A stretch of 64,000 nt of DNA. Origin: Kaistia hirudinis. GTDB taxonomy: Bacteria > Pseudomonadota > Alphaproteobacteria > Rhizobiales > Kaistiaceae. The stretch is from contig NZ_JACIDS010000004.1 of NCBI RefSeq assembly GCF_014196455.1, positions 744,001 to 808,000 on the forward strand. The letters are read 5' to 3'. A model generated the notes under the pieces. That model ran no database searches. It had not been told where the DNA came from and saw only the letters and a list, made by a program, of their open reading frames with translations. Below are positions 44,590 to 54,060 of this stretch, one piece after another; position 1 is the stretch's first letter; each line of letters starts with the position of its first letter. The translations under genes and the position numbers were made by a program.

Positions 44590-45591
44590 ATGCTGGGTTC
44601 GAACGCCCTCGTCATCGTCATCGTGCTCTTGTCGACGCTGAGCGCGGGCGCGCTCGCCTATCTCTTGCTCGCCGATCGCATTCGGGACGAAGGCCGGGTC
44701 GACCAGCGACGGATCCAGGTCACGTCGCGGGCAGCCGTCGTGGCCGCGCCGCGCCAGAGCGAACAGAACAAGCGCCGCCGGACGATCCAGGAGACGCTGA
44801 AGGAGATCGAGCAGAAGCAGAAGGCGCGGGCGAAGCAGTCCAAATCGCCGCCGCTGGCGCTTCGCCTGCAGCAGGCCGGCCTCGAATGGTCGCGGCGAAC
44901 CTTCCTGCTGATCAGTTTCGGAAGCGCCGCCTTTGCTGCCTTCCTCGCCTGGATCTTCGGCATCCCGCTCTATGCCGTCGCCGCCGCCGCCATTGTCGGC
45001 GGGCTCGGCGTGCCGCGCTGGATCATCGGCTTCTTTCGCAAGCGCCGCTTCCGCCGCTTCACCAACGAGTTTCCCAACGCCGTCGACGTGATCGTGCGCG
45101 GTATCCGTGCCGGCCTGCCGGTCGGCGACTGCCTCCGCGTCATCGCGACCGAGGCGCGCGAGCCCGTGCGGACCGAGTTCCGCATCATTGTCGATCAGCA
45201 GCAGGGCCTCGGGCTGCCATTGCCGGATGCGGTGGCGCGGCTGCCCGAGCGCGTGCCGCTGGCGGAGGCGAATTTCTTCGCGATCGTCATCACCATCCAG
45301 CAGAGGGCCGGCGGCAACCTTGCGGAGGCGCTCGGCAACCTGTCGCGCATCCTGCGCGAGCGGGCGAAGATGAAGGGCAAGATCAAGGCGATGAGCATGG
45401 AGGCGAAGGCCTCCGCCTGGATCATCGGCGCGCTGCCGGTCTTCGTCATGGCGATCACCTATTTCACCAGCCCGCGCTACATCATGCTGCTGTTCTCCGA
45501 TCCGATCGGCAATGTGATCCTTGCCTGTGCCGGGGTCTGGATGGCGCTCGGCGTCTTCGTCATGCGCCGCATGATCGACTTCAAATATTGA
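44590..45591 (+). CDS. tadB: TadB inner-membrane platform protein
   Basis: 333 residues with an N-terminal helix, a basic cytosolic stretch, two central helices (about 105-145), a GspF-type domain (about 160-280: NAVDVIVRGIRAGLPVGDCLR) and two C-terminal helices. It forms the membrane platform with TadC that the CpaF motor acts on. It follows cpaF by 5 bp. Confidence 0.93.
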   Translation: MLGSNALVIVIVLLSTLSAGALAYLLLADRIRDEGRVDQRRIQVTSRAAVVAAPRQSEQNKRRRTIQETLKEIEQKQKARAKQSKSPPLALRLQQAGLEWSRRTFLLISFGSAAFAAFLAWIFGIPLYAVAAAAIVGGLGVPRWIIGFFRKRRFRRFTNEFPNAVDVIVRGIRAGLPVGDCLRVIATEAREPVRTEFRIIVDQQQGLGLPLPDAVARLPERVPLAEANFFAIVITIQQRAGGNLAEALGNLSRILRERAKMKGKIKAMSMEAKASAWIIGALPVFVMAITYFTSPRYIMLLFSDPIGNVILACAGVWMALGVFVMRRMIDFKY

Positions 45592-45599
45592 GGGCGGGC

Positions 45600-46571
45600 A
45601 TGATCGACACCGTGATGGCGCTCCTTACCGATACGCAGTTCCTGATCGCGACCCTTTCGGCGCTCGCCGTCATTGCGACGATCCTCAGTGTCGCGCTGCC
45701 GATGCTGGAGCGGGACCGTCTGTCGTCCCGGATGAAGGCCGTGGCCATCGAGCGCGAGCGGATTCGGGCGCGCGAGCGGGCGCGGCTCTCCGAGGGCGCG
45801 TCGCTGCGCCGTGAGCCCCGCGCCTATATGAAGCGCGTCGTCGAGGGTCTGAAGCTCCGCGAGGCGCTGGTCGACGAACAGACGCTGAGCCGCATGCGCA
45901 TGGCCGGCTATCGCGGCCAGGCACCGCTGGTCGTCTTCCTGTTCGCGCGCTTCGTGCTGCCGTTCTGCGCCTTCGCGCTCGCGCTCGTCTATTTCTTCTG
46001 GATCGGCAAGTTTGAGCAGCCCTTCGTCTTCAAGCTCGGCGCATCCATCCTCGTCGGGGCGGCCGGCTTTTATCTGCCGATCCTCTATGTCGCCAATGTC
46101 ATTTCCAAGCGCCAGATCTCGATCCGCGCGGCCTGGCCCGATGCGCTCGATCTGATCCTGATCTGTGTCGAATCCGGCATGTCGGTCGAGACGGCCTTCC
46201 GCAAGGTCGCGGAGGAGATCGGCAACCAGTCGCCGCCGCTGGCGGAGGAACTGATGCTGACCACGGCGGAACTGTCCTATCTGCCCGAGCGGCGGCAGGC
46301 CTATGAGAACCTCGCCCAGCGCACGGGTCTGGACACGGTCAAGGGCGTCGTGACGGCGCTGATCCAGGCCGAGCGCTATGGCACGCCGCTCGGCGATGCG
46401 CTGCGCGTGATGGCGCAGGAAAGCCGCGATCTCCGGATGAACGAGGCGGAGAAAAAGGCTGCGGCGCTGCCACCGAAGCTCACCGTGCCGATGATCCTGT
46501 TCTTCCTGCCCGTTCTGTTCGCCGTGATCCTCGGACCCGCGATCATCCAGGTCATCCATATCCGGCAGTAG
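45600..46571 (+). CDS. tadC: TadC inner-membrane platform protein
   Basis: 323 residues of the GspF family: N-terminal helix, Arg/Glu-rich linker (about 40-75), two central helices, the GspF domain ALDLILICVESGMSVETAFRKV, and a final helix. It starts 8 bp after tadB. It converges on tadD with only 15 bp between. Confidence 0.93.
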   Translation: MIDTVMALLTDTQFLIATLSALAVIATILSVALPMLERDRLSSRMKAVAIERERIRARERARLSEGASLRREPRAYMKRVVEGLKLREALVDEQTLSRMRMAGYRGQAPLVVFLFARFVLPFCAFALALVYFFWIGKFEQPFVFKLGASILVGAAGFYLPILYVANVISKRQISIRAAWPDALDLILICVESGMSVETAFRKVAEEIGNQSPPLAEELMLTTAELSYLPERRQAYENLAQRTGLDTVKGVVTALIQAERYGTPLGDALRVMAQESRDLRMNEAEKKAAALPPKLTVPMILFFLPVLFAVILGPAIIQVIHIRQ

Positions 46572-46586
46572 CGGACGGAATGGGGG

Positions 46587-47402
46587 TCAGCCGCTGGCGG
46601 CGGCCTTTTGCTTCTTCGTCGGCAGGGCGGCCTGACGGGTCAGCATCGACTGGAGATAGGCGACATTGGCCTCGGCCTGCTGCGGCGAGAGCTCGGCCTT
46701 GGCGATGGCCTCGGCCTCGTCGAAACGGCCCTGGAGGCCGACCGCGAGCGCGAGATTCTGCCGTACCCGGCTGTCGGCACCGGGCTGGGCGACGGCTAGG
46801 CGGAGCACGCGCTCCGCGTCCGGCAGGTCCTGCGTCAGCACATAGGACATGCCGAGATTGGAGAGCACGGTCGGATCGTTCGGCTTGATCACGAGCGCCT
46901 TGGCATAGAGCTGCCGGGCGGCATCGTTCTGGCCGAGCTGGTCGAGGATCGCGCCCTCGGCGGAGAGCAGACGCCAGTCCGGCTGGTCCGGGGTCTGGGC
47001 ACGGCGCACGGCGTCGAGCGCCTGCTCGAGCTGGCCGTCGGCGGCGAGGGCCTTGCCATAGGCCGCGAGAACCTGGCGATCCGTCGGATAGCGAATCGCG
47101 GTCTTCTGCAGGACCGCGACGGCCTGATCCGTGCTGCCCACGCGCCCGAGCGCCGCGGCATAGCTCATCGCCGTGACCTTGTCGGTCGGATTGCGCGAAT
47201 AGCGTGGGCCCCAATAGCTGACCGACTTCTGGAAGTCATTCGTCGTGACCGGCCGCGAGACCGAGCCCGTCGTGATGGAATCGGTGCCCTTCGATCCCGT
47301 CTGGCAGCCGGTGAGCGCCGTCGCCAGCGCCATCAGGCCGACCAGGGCCAGCCATCGGCGGCCGGCGGAGCGTTCGGATGATGGCGGGAAAAGGACATTC
47401 AT
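46587..47402 (-). CDS. tadD: TadD tetratricopeptide lipoprotein
   Basis: 271 residues with lipobox ALTGC (Cys33). Residues 70-255 form several tetratricopeptide repeats, for example PTDRQVLAAYGKALAADGQ and PNDPTVLSNLGMSYVL. TadD-type lipoproteins assist secretin assembly. It faces the tad operon from the other side and has its own TTAACCAT motif 66 bases upstream. Confidence 0.88.
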   Translation of the reverse strand: MNVLFPPSSERSAGRRWLALVGLMALATALTGCQTGSKGTDSITTGSVSRPVTTNDFQKSVSYWGPRYSRNPTDKVTAMSYAAALGRVGSTDQAVAVLQKTAIRYPTDRQVLAAYGKALAADGQLEQALDAVRRAQTPDQPDWRLLSAEGAILDQLGQNDAARQLYAKALVIKPNDPTVLSNLGMSYVLTQDLPDAERVLRLAVAQPGADSRVRQNLALAVGLQGRFDEAEAIAKAELSPQQAEANVAYLQSMLTRQAALPTKKQKAAASG

Positions 47403-47468
47403 GACGCGTTCCGGCGGCTGCGGGCGAGAAGTCGGCTGCTGAAATCAATAATTGGTTAACCCTAACAG

Positions 47469-47476
47469 ATGGTTAA
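47469..47476 (-). promoter_or_regulatory. CtrA-like TTAACCAT motif upstream of tadD
   Basis: ATGGTTAA on the plus strand reads TTAACCAT on the minus strand, 66 bases before the tadD start. A second TTAACC lies at 47456-47461. This 158-bp gap is also upstream of the divergent aminopeptidase. Confidence 0.5.
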
Positions 47477-47560
47477 GCTGGAGCCGCGCCCATGGGGATC
47501 ATCGCTCCGGATCGATTGCGGGGCAGGGCGCGCCGGTCCATGATCGGGGCCTGTCATACA

Positions 47561-48994
47561 ATGAGGATCGCCGCCTTGAGCGAAAGCCTGATCGAATCTT
47601 CCGACGTCTCCGTGCCGATCTACGCCGTGACCGTCGACGACCTGGACGGGCTGCTCGCAACCCTCTCCGATGTCGAGGCGAGCTGGGCGCGCGCGACTGG
47701 CTTCGACGGCGCGGCCGGCGCGGTGACGGTGATCGCCGACGCGCGCGGCACGATCGGCCGCGTGCTGTTCGGGCTCGGGCGGACCGACGCGCCGGTCGAC
47801 CGGCTGATCAGCGCCAAGCTGCCGATGATCCTGCCGCAGGGCGACTACGAATTCCGCACCAACCTGCCGGATCCGGAACTGGCGACGCTCGGCTGGGCGC
47901 TCGGCAATTACCGCTTCACCCGCTACAAGACGAGCGCTTCCCCGCAGCCGCGCCTGGTCGTGCCGAAGGGCGTCGACATCGCCGCCTCGCGTCGGGCGGC
48001 GCGCGCCATCTACTGGGTCCGCGACCTCGTCAACACGCCGGCGAATGACCTCGGTCCGGCCGAGATTGCCGACGAGATTCACAAGCTCGCCGAGCGCCAC
48101 GAGGCCGAGTTCTCCCAGATCGTCGGCCCGGCGCTTCTCTCAGCGAATTTTCCGCTGATCCACGCCGTCGGCGCGGCTGCCGCCGATGATCGTGCGCCGC
48201 GTATCGTCGATCTCAAATGGGGCGATCCGACCCATCCCAAGATCACGCTCATCGGTAAGGGCGTCGCCTTCGACACCGGCGGCCTCGACATCAAGCCGTC
48301 AAGCGGCATGCTTCTCATGAAGAAGGACATGGGCGGGGCGGCCAACGCCATGGGTCTCGCCGACCTGATCATGACGGCCAAGCTGCCCGTGCGCCTGCGG
48401 CTCATCGTTCCAACGGTGGAAAATGCCATTTCCGCCAAGGCGTTCAGGCCCGGCGACGTGTTCCGCTCGCGCGCAGGCATCACGGTCGAGATCGGCAACA
48501 CCGATGCGGAGGGCCGGTTGATCCTCGCCGATGCGCTGACGCTGGCGGCCGAGGACGAGCCGGACCTGATCGTTGATCTCGCGACGCTGACCGGCGCGGC
48601 GCGCGTGGCGCTCGGCCCCGACATCCCGCCGTTCTATTGCCATGACGACGCGCTCGCGGCGGAGCTCACCCGCCATGCGGACCGGGTCGGCGATCCGCTC
48701 TGGCGGCTGCCGCTCTGGCGTCCCTATGCGTCGATGCTCGATTCGAAGGTCGCCGACATCAACAATGCCGGTTCGGGCGGCTTTGCCGGATCCGTCACGG
48801 CGGCGCTCTTCCTGGATCGTTTCGTACCCAAGACGATCCCCTGGATCCACGCCGACATCTATGCCTGGAACCCGAGCGCGCGGCCCGGTCGGTCCGAGGG
48901 CGGCGAGGCGCAGGCGATCCGCGCCCTGTTCTCGTTGCTCGCGGCGCGCTATCCGGGCAGCACGCCCGTCTCGGTCAAGACCGCGACGCCGTGA
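47561..48994 (+). CDS. Leucyl aminopeptidase family protein (M17)
   Basis: 477 residues from ATG 47561 (MRIAALSE); earlier in-frame starts exist. The N-terminal domain (about 1-150) is poorly conserved. The catalytic domain holds GKGVAFDTGGLDIKPS, MKKDMGGAA and NTDAEGRLILADAL, which provide the two-metal site and catalytic Lys and Arg. It releases N-terminal residues from peptides in the cytosol. It lies upstream of the MarR and NlpC/P60 genes on the same strand. Confidence 0.93.
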   Translation: MRIAALSESLIESSDVSVPIYAVTVDDLDGLLATLSDVEASWARATGFDGAAGAVTVIADARGTIGRVLFGLGRTDAPVDRLISAKLPMILPQGDYEFRTNLPDPELATLGWALGNYRFTRYKTSASPQPRLVVPKGVDIAASRRAARAIYWVRDLVNTPANDLGPAEIADEIHKLAERHEAEFSQIVGPALLSANFPLIHAVGAAAADDRAPRIVDLKWGDPTHPKITLIGKGVAFDTGGLDIKPSSGMLLMKKDMGGAANAMGLADLIMTAKLPVRLRLIVPTVENAISAKAFRPGDVFRSRAGITVEIGNTDAEGRLILADALTLAAEDEPDLIVDLATLTGAARVALGPDIPPFYCHDDALAAELTRHADRVGDPLWRLPLWRPYASMLDSKVADINNAGSGGFAGSVTAALFLDRFVPKTIPWIHADIYAWNPSARPGRSEGGEAQAIRALFSLLAARYPGSTPVSVKTATP

Positions 48995-49077
48995 TGGTAC
49001 TTGCCGGCGGCGCCAGCATGCGGCTAAATGGAACGGTTCCGAAACGAATTCGGTTTGTCGCGTCGCCGGAGCCGTTC

Positions 49078-49428
49078 ATGCCCGCCGAGTTGCGCCCCTC
49101 GCAGGCGCTGCGTCTCTGGCACGATGTCACGCTCGATCTGGTGCGTGACACGGAGCACGACCTATCCGCGCGGCAGATGGCCGTCCTGCTGACCATCTAT
49201 CTCGATCTGCCGCCGCACACCGTGCGCGGGCTGGCCGAGAAGCTCGGCGTGACCAAGCCGGCAATCACGCGGGCGCTGGACACGATGGGCCGTCTCGGGC
49301 TGGTGTCGCGCCACCGCGACCCGGCGGATCGCCGCAACGTCGTCATCCAGCGCACGCTCGCCGGCGCGCTCGCGGTCGAGCGGCTGGGCGACATCGTCAT
49401 CGCGCGCCACAGGGAGTTGCCATTGTGA
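49078..49428 (+). CDS. Small MarR-type winged-helix regulator
   Basis: 116 residues from ATG 49078 with GGAG upstream; the frame stays open to 48991 but that stretch is not conserved-looking. The winged helix is seen in LSARQMAVLLTIYL, VRGLAEKLGVTKPAITRALDTMGRLGLVSRHRDPADRR. It is shorter than usual MarR proteins, lacking the last dimer helix. The GTGA overlap couples it to the NlpC/P60 gene. Confidence 0.85.
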   Translation: MPAELRPSQALRLWHDVTLDLVRDTEHDLSARQMAVLLTIYLDLPPHTVRGLAEKLGVTKPAITRALDTMGRLGLVSRHRDPADRRNVVIQRTLAGALAVERLGDIVIARHRELPL

Positions 49429-50303
49429 GCGAGGCCGCCACGCTGGATCGTCGCATCAACGCCTTCCGGCCGGATCTCGCCGATCGCCGTCTCGAAAGGA
49501 GGGTCGCGGCCGAGCGCTATGTGGATGGCAAGCCGATGCGGGTCACCGTGCCGTCGACGCCGATCCGACGCGCACCGCATCCCGGCAGCGCGATCGACAC
49601 CGAGGCGCTATTGGGCGAGGCGGTCCTTGTGTTCGAGGAGACGATCGAGGGTTGGGCCTGGATCCAACTCCAGACCGACGGCTATGTTGGCTATGTGTCG
49701 TCCGACGCGCTCGGGCCGGAGGGCACGGCGCCGACGCATGGCGTGACGGCGCTGCGGACCTTCCTCTATCCGGGCCCTGACATGAAGCTGCCGCCGCTCG
49801 GCGCGCTGTCGATCGGGGCGCGAATCGCGATTAGCGGGGAAGCGGAGACGCGGGGAGCGTCGTTCGGCCTGCTCGCGGGGGGAGGGGGTGCCGTCGTGCT
49901 CCGCCATGTTGCACCGCTCGATGCGCCGCCGGAGCCCGACTTCGTCGCCGTCGCCGAGCGGTTCCTGAATGTGCCCTATCTCTGGGGCGGGCGGACCAGC
50001 CTTGGCGTGGATTGTTCGGGCCTCGTCCAGCTGGCGCTCGCCGCGGCCGGCCACGCCGTCCAGCGCGATACGGATCAGCAGGCGGCGGCGATCGGCACGA
50101 GCCTCGGACCGGATGCGCTGGATGCGCCCCGGCGCGGCGATCTCGTGTTCTGGAAGGGCCATGTCGGCATCATCAGCGACGCCGACACGCTGCTCCATGC
50201 GAGCGGCTATCAGATGCAGGTTGTCGCCGAGCCGCTGCGCGCGGCGCTGGCCCGGATCGCGGCGAGCGCCGGGCCGCCGGTTGCGGTCCGGCGGATCGGC
50301 TGA
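49425..50303 (+). CDS. NlpC/P60 family cell-wall peptidase with SH3-like domains
   Basis: 292 residues starting at the GTG overlapping the marR stop. Two SH3-like parts (about 38-100 and 105-165) precede the C40 domain: catalytic Cys197 (GVDCSGLVQ) and His246 (WKGHVGII). The class cleaves the D-Glu/mesoDAP bond in wall peptides. No signal peptide is visible, so it probably acts on recycled muropeptides in the cytosol, in line with the co-located aminopeptidase. It converges with ghrA. Confidence 0.92.
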   Translation: MSEAATLDRRINAFRPDLADRRLERRVAAERYVDGKPMRVTVPSTPIRRAPHPGSAIDTEALLGEAVLVFEETIEGWAWIQLQTDGYVGYVSSDALGPEGTAPTHGVTALRTFLYPGPDMKLPPLGALSIGARIAISGEAETRGASFGLLAGGGGAVVLRHVAPLDAPPEPDFVAVAERFLNVPYLWGGRTSLGVDCSGLVQLALAAAGHAVQRDTDQQAAAIGTSLGPDALDAPRRGDLVFWKGHVGIISDADTLLHASGYQMQVVAEPLRAALARIAASAGPPVAVRRIG

Positions 50304-50311
50304 TCCCCGCT

Positions 50312-51271
50312 TCAGTACTGCCGGGCAACGTCGACGAGGTTCGGCAGCGGCCGGCCGGCTTCATAGTTCCGGATGGTGCGGAAGATCCACTCCGCCTGGA
50401 TGTCCGCTTCGCTCGTCGCGGCGACATGCGGCGTGATCACCACTTTCGGATGCAGCCAGAGGCGGCTCGTCGTCGGCAGCGGCTCCGGTTCGAACACGTC
50501 GAGGCTCGCGCCGGCCAGCGTGCCGTTGTCGAGCGCGGCGAGCAGATCCGCCTCGACCTGAAGCCCGCCGCGGCCGCCATTGATCACGACGCCGCCGCCG
50601 AGCGGGCCATTGCGCGCGAGCCGTTCGAACAGCGAGCGATTGAGGATGCCGCGCGTGGCATTCGTCAGCGGCAGCAGCACGACGAGGATGTCGGTGCGCG
50701 CGAGGAAGGATGAGAGGCCCGCCTCGCCCGAGAAGGTCGGGATGTCGGCATCTTCCTTGGGGCTGCGGCTCCAGGCGGCGAGGTTGAAGCCGAGCGGGCG
50801 GAGGACGGATGCGGCGGCGCGTCCGAGTTCGCCATAACCCATGATGCCGACGCGGACTTCCGGCGCGGCGGCCTGCGGGATCTCGCGCCACAGGCTGCTG
50901 GCCTGCTGGCGCGCATAGTCGAGGTGCTGGCGGTGGTGCAGCAGCACCTGCAGCGTGACCCATTCGTTCATGCGCTGGGCGAGATCGCCGCTGACGAGGC
51001 GCACGATCGGCACGTCGGGCAGGTTGGGAACGCCGACGATGTGGTCGACGCCGGCGCCGAGCGAGAAGATGACTTCGAGATTGGGGAGGCCCTCGAAGGC
51101 TTCTTCCGGCGGCTTCCAGGCGAGCAGATAGCGGACGTCGTTTCGGTCGGGCACATCCGGCCAGATCATCAGCGGCCGGTGCGGCTGCTCGCGGCGGAAG
51201 GGAGCCGCCCAATCGTCCGGCGCCCAGGGACCGGATGCGATCAGGACGCCGGGTAGTTCGGATCCGGTCAT
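50312..51271 (-). CDS. ghrA: Glyoxylate/hydroxypyruvate reductase A-type 2-hydroxyacid dehydrogenase
   Basis: 319 residues of the D-2-hydroxyacid dehydrogenase family: NAD(P) motif GYGELGRAAASVL, Arg following, NGGRGGLQVEADLLAAL and catalytic His in WLHPKVVITPHVAATSE. The length and the short N-terminus fit GhrA. It reduces glyoxylate or hydroxypyruvate. The start overlaps the yejF stop by ATGA, so it is carried on the yej operon transcript; the reason for that link is not obvious. Confidence 0.88.
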   Translation of the reverse strand: MTGSELPGVLIASGPWAPDDWAAPFRREQPHRPLMIWPDVPDRNDVRYLLAWKPPEEAFEGLPNLEVIFSLGAGVDHIVGVPNLPDVPIVRLVSGDLAQRMNEWVTLQVLLHHRQHLDYARQQASSLWREIPQAAAPEVRVGIMGYGELGRAAASVLRPLGFNLAAWSRSPKEDADIPTFSGEAGLSSFLARTDILVVLLPLTNATRGILNRSLFERLARNGPLGGGVVINGGRGGLQVEADLLAALDNGTLAGASLDVFEPEPLPTTSRLWLHPKVVITPHVAATSEADIQAEWIFRTIRNYEAGRPLPNLVDVARQY

Positions 51272-52920
51272 TGCGAGACGACCCCCTCGGCAGCGGCTTC
51301 GATCGAGAAGGCGGCGGCGATGAGCGCGCGCGTATAGTCGGTCTGCGGCGCGCCGAAGATCTGCTGCGACGTGCCGTGCTCGACCACCTTGCCGCCGCGC
51401 ATGACGATCACCTCATTGGCGAGCGCCTTCACCACCTTGAGGTCGTGGCTGATGAAGAGATAGGCGAGACCGCGGCGCCGCTGCAGGTCGCGCAGCAGAT
51501 CGACCACCTGCGCCTGCACCGACATGTCGAGCGCCGAGGTCGGCTCGTCGAGCATGACGAAATCCGGCTCCAGCACGATGGCGCGGGCGATCGCGATGCG
51601 CTGGCGCTGGCCGCCCGAGAATTCGTGCGGATAGCGGTGACGATTGACCGGGTCGAGGCCGACCTCTTCCAGCGCCTTGGCGACGCGCCGCTCGCGCTCA
51701 TTCGCGGACATGCCGGGCTCATGCACCTTGAGCCCTTCCTCGATGATCTCGGCGACCGAGAGGCGCGGCGAGAGCGAGCCGAAGGGGTCCTGGAACACGA
51801 TCTGCATATGACGGCGGAGCGGGCGCATGGCGTGGAAGCCGCGCCCGTCGATGCGTTCGCCCTTGAAGCGGATCGCGCCATCGGACGAGATGAGGCGCAT
51901 GATGCCGAGGCCGAGCGTCGTCTTGCCCGAGCCGCTTTCCCCGACCACGCCGAGCGTCTGGCCGCGGCGCACGGTGACATCGACGCCGTCGACGGCCTTC
52001 ACATAATCGACGGTCCGCCGCAGCAGCCCGGCCTTGATCGGAAACCACACCTTGAGCGCATCGGCCGCGACGACGACGGGCGCGGTGTCGTCGGCAGGCG
52101 GCGGATCGCCCTTCGGCTCGGCGGCCAAGAGGTGGCGGGTATAGGCGTGCTCGGGGTGGGCGAAGAGCGCGCGGGTCGGGCCCTGCTCGACGATCTTGCC
52201 CTTGGTCATGACGCAGACACGGTCTGCGATCTTGCGCACGATGCCGAGGTCATGGGTGATGAAGAGCAGCCCCATCCGCCGCCGCTGCTGGATGCTCTTC
52301 AATAGTTCCAGGATCTGCGCCTGCACGGTGACGTCGAGCGCCGTCGTCGGCTCGTCCGCGATCAGCAGTTCCGGCTCATTGGCCAGCGCCATCGCGATCA
52401 TCACGCGCTGGCGCTGTCCGCCGGAAAGCTGATGCGGATACGCCCCGAGCCGCTTCTCGGCGTCGCGTATCCCGACCTCGTTCAGCAGTTCGATGATGCG
52501 CGCGCGCGCCTTCTTGCCGGTCAGGCCGCGATGAACCGAGAGAATCTCGCCGATCTGCCGCTCGACCGTGTGCAGCGGATTGAGCGAGGACATCGGCTCC
52601 TGAAAGATCATGGTGATCTTGTTGCCGCGGACCCGGCGAAGATCCTTCTCATTCGCCTTGAGCAGGTCCAGCCCGCCAAACAGGATGCGGCCGCCTTCGG
52701 GGTGCTCCGCGGACGGGTAGGGCAGGAGCTTCAGGATCGAAAGCGCGGTCACCGACTTGCCCGAGCCGGATTCGCCGACAAGCGCGACGGTCTCGCCGCG
52801 CCCGACGGTGAACGACACGCCGTCGACGGCCACGCTGCGCTTGCCGTCCTGAACGAAATCGACGCGCAGATTCTCGACGGAGAGGAGGGCGTCCGCGGGG
52901 GACGTGCTGGTCGTATCCAT
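51268..52920 (-). CDS. yejF: Peptide ABC transporter double ATP-binding protein YejF
   Basis: 550 residues with two full ATPase domains. Domain 1 (about 12-270) has [17 protein letters not shown] and LLIADEPTTALD; domain 2 (about 285-535) has GESGSGKTT, FSGGQRQR and FVMLDEPTSALD. Fused DppD/DppF-type layout is typical of YejF, which drives import of oligopeptides and, in E. coli, microcin C. The ATG overlaps the yejE stop by one base. Confidence 0.95.
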   Translation of the reverse strand: MDTTSTSPADALLSVENLRVDFVQDGKRSVAVDGVSFTVGRGETVALVGESGSGKSVTALSILKLLPYPSAEHPEGGRILFGGLDLLKANEKDLRRVRGNKITMIFQEPMSSLNPLHTVERQIGEILSVHRGLTGKKARARIIELLNEVGIRDAEKRLGAYPHQLSGGQRQRVMIAMALANEPELLIADEPTTALDVTVQAQILELLKSIQQRRRMGLLFITHDLGIVRKIADRVCVMTKGKIVEQGPTRALFAHPEHAYTRHLLAAEPKGDPPPADDTAPVVVAADALKVWFPIKAGLLRRTVDYVKAVDGVDVTVRRGQTLGVVGESGSGKTTLGLGIMRLISSDGAIRFKGERIDGRGFHAMRPLRRHMQIVFQDPFGSLSPRLSVAEIIEEGLKVHEPGMSANERERRVAKALEEVGLDPVNRHRYPHEFSGGQRQRIAIARAIVLEPDFVMLDEPTSALDMSVQAQVVDLLRDLQRRRGLAYLFISHDLKVVKALANEVIVMRGGKVVEHGTSQQIFGAPQTDYTRALIAAAFSIEAAAEGVVSQ

Positions 52921-54056
52921 CAGCGGAACGTCTTTCGCGGGTCGAATGCGTCGCGGACCGCCTCGCCGATGAAGACGAGGAGGCTGAGGATCAGCGAGAT
53001 CACGATGAACCCCGTGAGGCCGAGCCAAGGCGCCTGCAGATTGTTGCGTCCCTGCGCGAGCAGTTCGCCGAGCGAGGGCGAGCCGGGCGGCAGGCCGAAG
53101 CCGAGGAAATCGAGCGAGGTCAGCGTCGTGATCGAGCCGTTCAGGATGAAAGGCAGGAAGGTCAGCGTCGCGACCATGGCGTTCGGCAGGACATGGCGGA
53201 TGATGATGGTGCGATTGCCGACGCCGAGCGCCCGCGCCGCGCGGACATATTCGAAATTGCGTGCGCGCAGGAACTCCGCCCGCACCAGGCCGACCAGCCT
53301 GACCCAGTTGAAGGCGAGCAGGATCAACAGCAGAATCCAGAAACTCGGGACGAGGATCGAGGCGATGATCAGCAGGATGTAGAGTTCCGGCAGCGAACTC
53401 CATATCTCGATGAAGCGCTGGAAGATCAGGTCGATCCAGCCGCCGAAATAGCCCTGGATGGCTCCGGCGGCGATGCCGATCACGGACGAGAGGACGGTCA
53501 GGATCAGGCCGAACAGGACGGAAATGCGCACGCCATAGAGCAGGCGTGCCACCACGTCGCGGCCCTGATCATCCGTGCCCAGCCAGTTGAAGTTGCCGAG
53601 CGTACAGTTCGGGTCCGCTGCCCCCTGCGGATAGCCGATGCAGCGCTGGTCGGCCGGAATCAGCCACCAGGGCTTTGCCGGCGCCGGCATCGCCATGTCG
53701 TTGTTGACGGTGTTGTAGGAATAGCGGATCGGCGGCCAGATCATCCAGCCATTCGCGTTGATCTCTTCCTGGATATAGGGATCGCGATAATTGGTGGTGG
53801 CGAGAAATCCGCCGAATTTCTCTTCCGGATAGTCGTTGAAGACCGGCAGCAGCAGCTCGCCCTTGTAGGACACGAGCAGAGGCCGATCATTGGCGATGAA
53901 CTCGGAGCAGAGCGTGATCGCGAAGAGCGCCAGGAACAGCCAGAGCGAGCGGTAGCCGCGGCGATGATGGCGGAAGATGCGCCAGCGGCGCTGGCTCATG
54001 GGCGACAGGAACGGGCGCTTCTCGTTCGTGACGACGAAGGCGGTTGCGTCGGTCAT
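52920..54056 (-). CDS. yejE: Peptide ABC transporter permease YejE
   Basis: 378 residues from ATG 54056. One N-terminal helix is followed by a large periplasmic insert (about 50-140: LPVFNDYPEEKFGG, GWMIWPPIRYSYNT) that is a YejE hallmark, then five helices with RAARALGVGNRTIIIRHVLPNA as the EAA loop. It pairs with YejB. Confidence 0.95.
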   Translation of the reverse strand: MTDATAFVVTNEKRPFLSPMSQRRWRIFRHHRRGYRSLWLFLALFAITLCSEFIANDRPLLVSYKGELLLPVFNDYPEEKFGGFLATTNYRDPYIQEEINANGWMIWPPIRYSYNTVNNDMAMPAPAKPWWLIPADQRCIGYPQGAADPNCTLGNFNWLGTDDQGRDVVARLLYGVRISVLFGLILTVLSSVIGIAAGAIQGYFGGWIDLIFQRFIEIWSSLPELYILLIIASILVPSFWILLLILLAFNWVRLVGLVRAEFLRARNFEYVRAARALGVGNRTIIIRHVLPNAMVATLTFLPFILNGSITTLTSLDFLGFGLPPGSPSLGELLAQGRNNLQAPWLGLTGFIVISLILSLLVFIGEAVRDAFDPRKTFR

Positions 54057-54060
54057 CGCG

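Noticed and set aside
48991-49077. Upstream ATG overlapping the aminopeptidase stop as the MarR start
   Set aside because: The extra 29 residues do not resemble the family and GGAG lies before the ATG at 49078.
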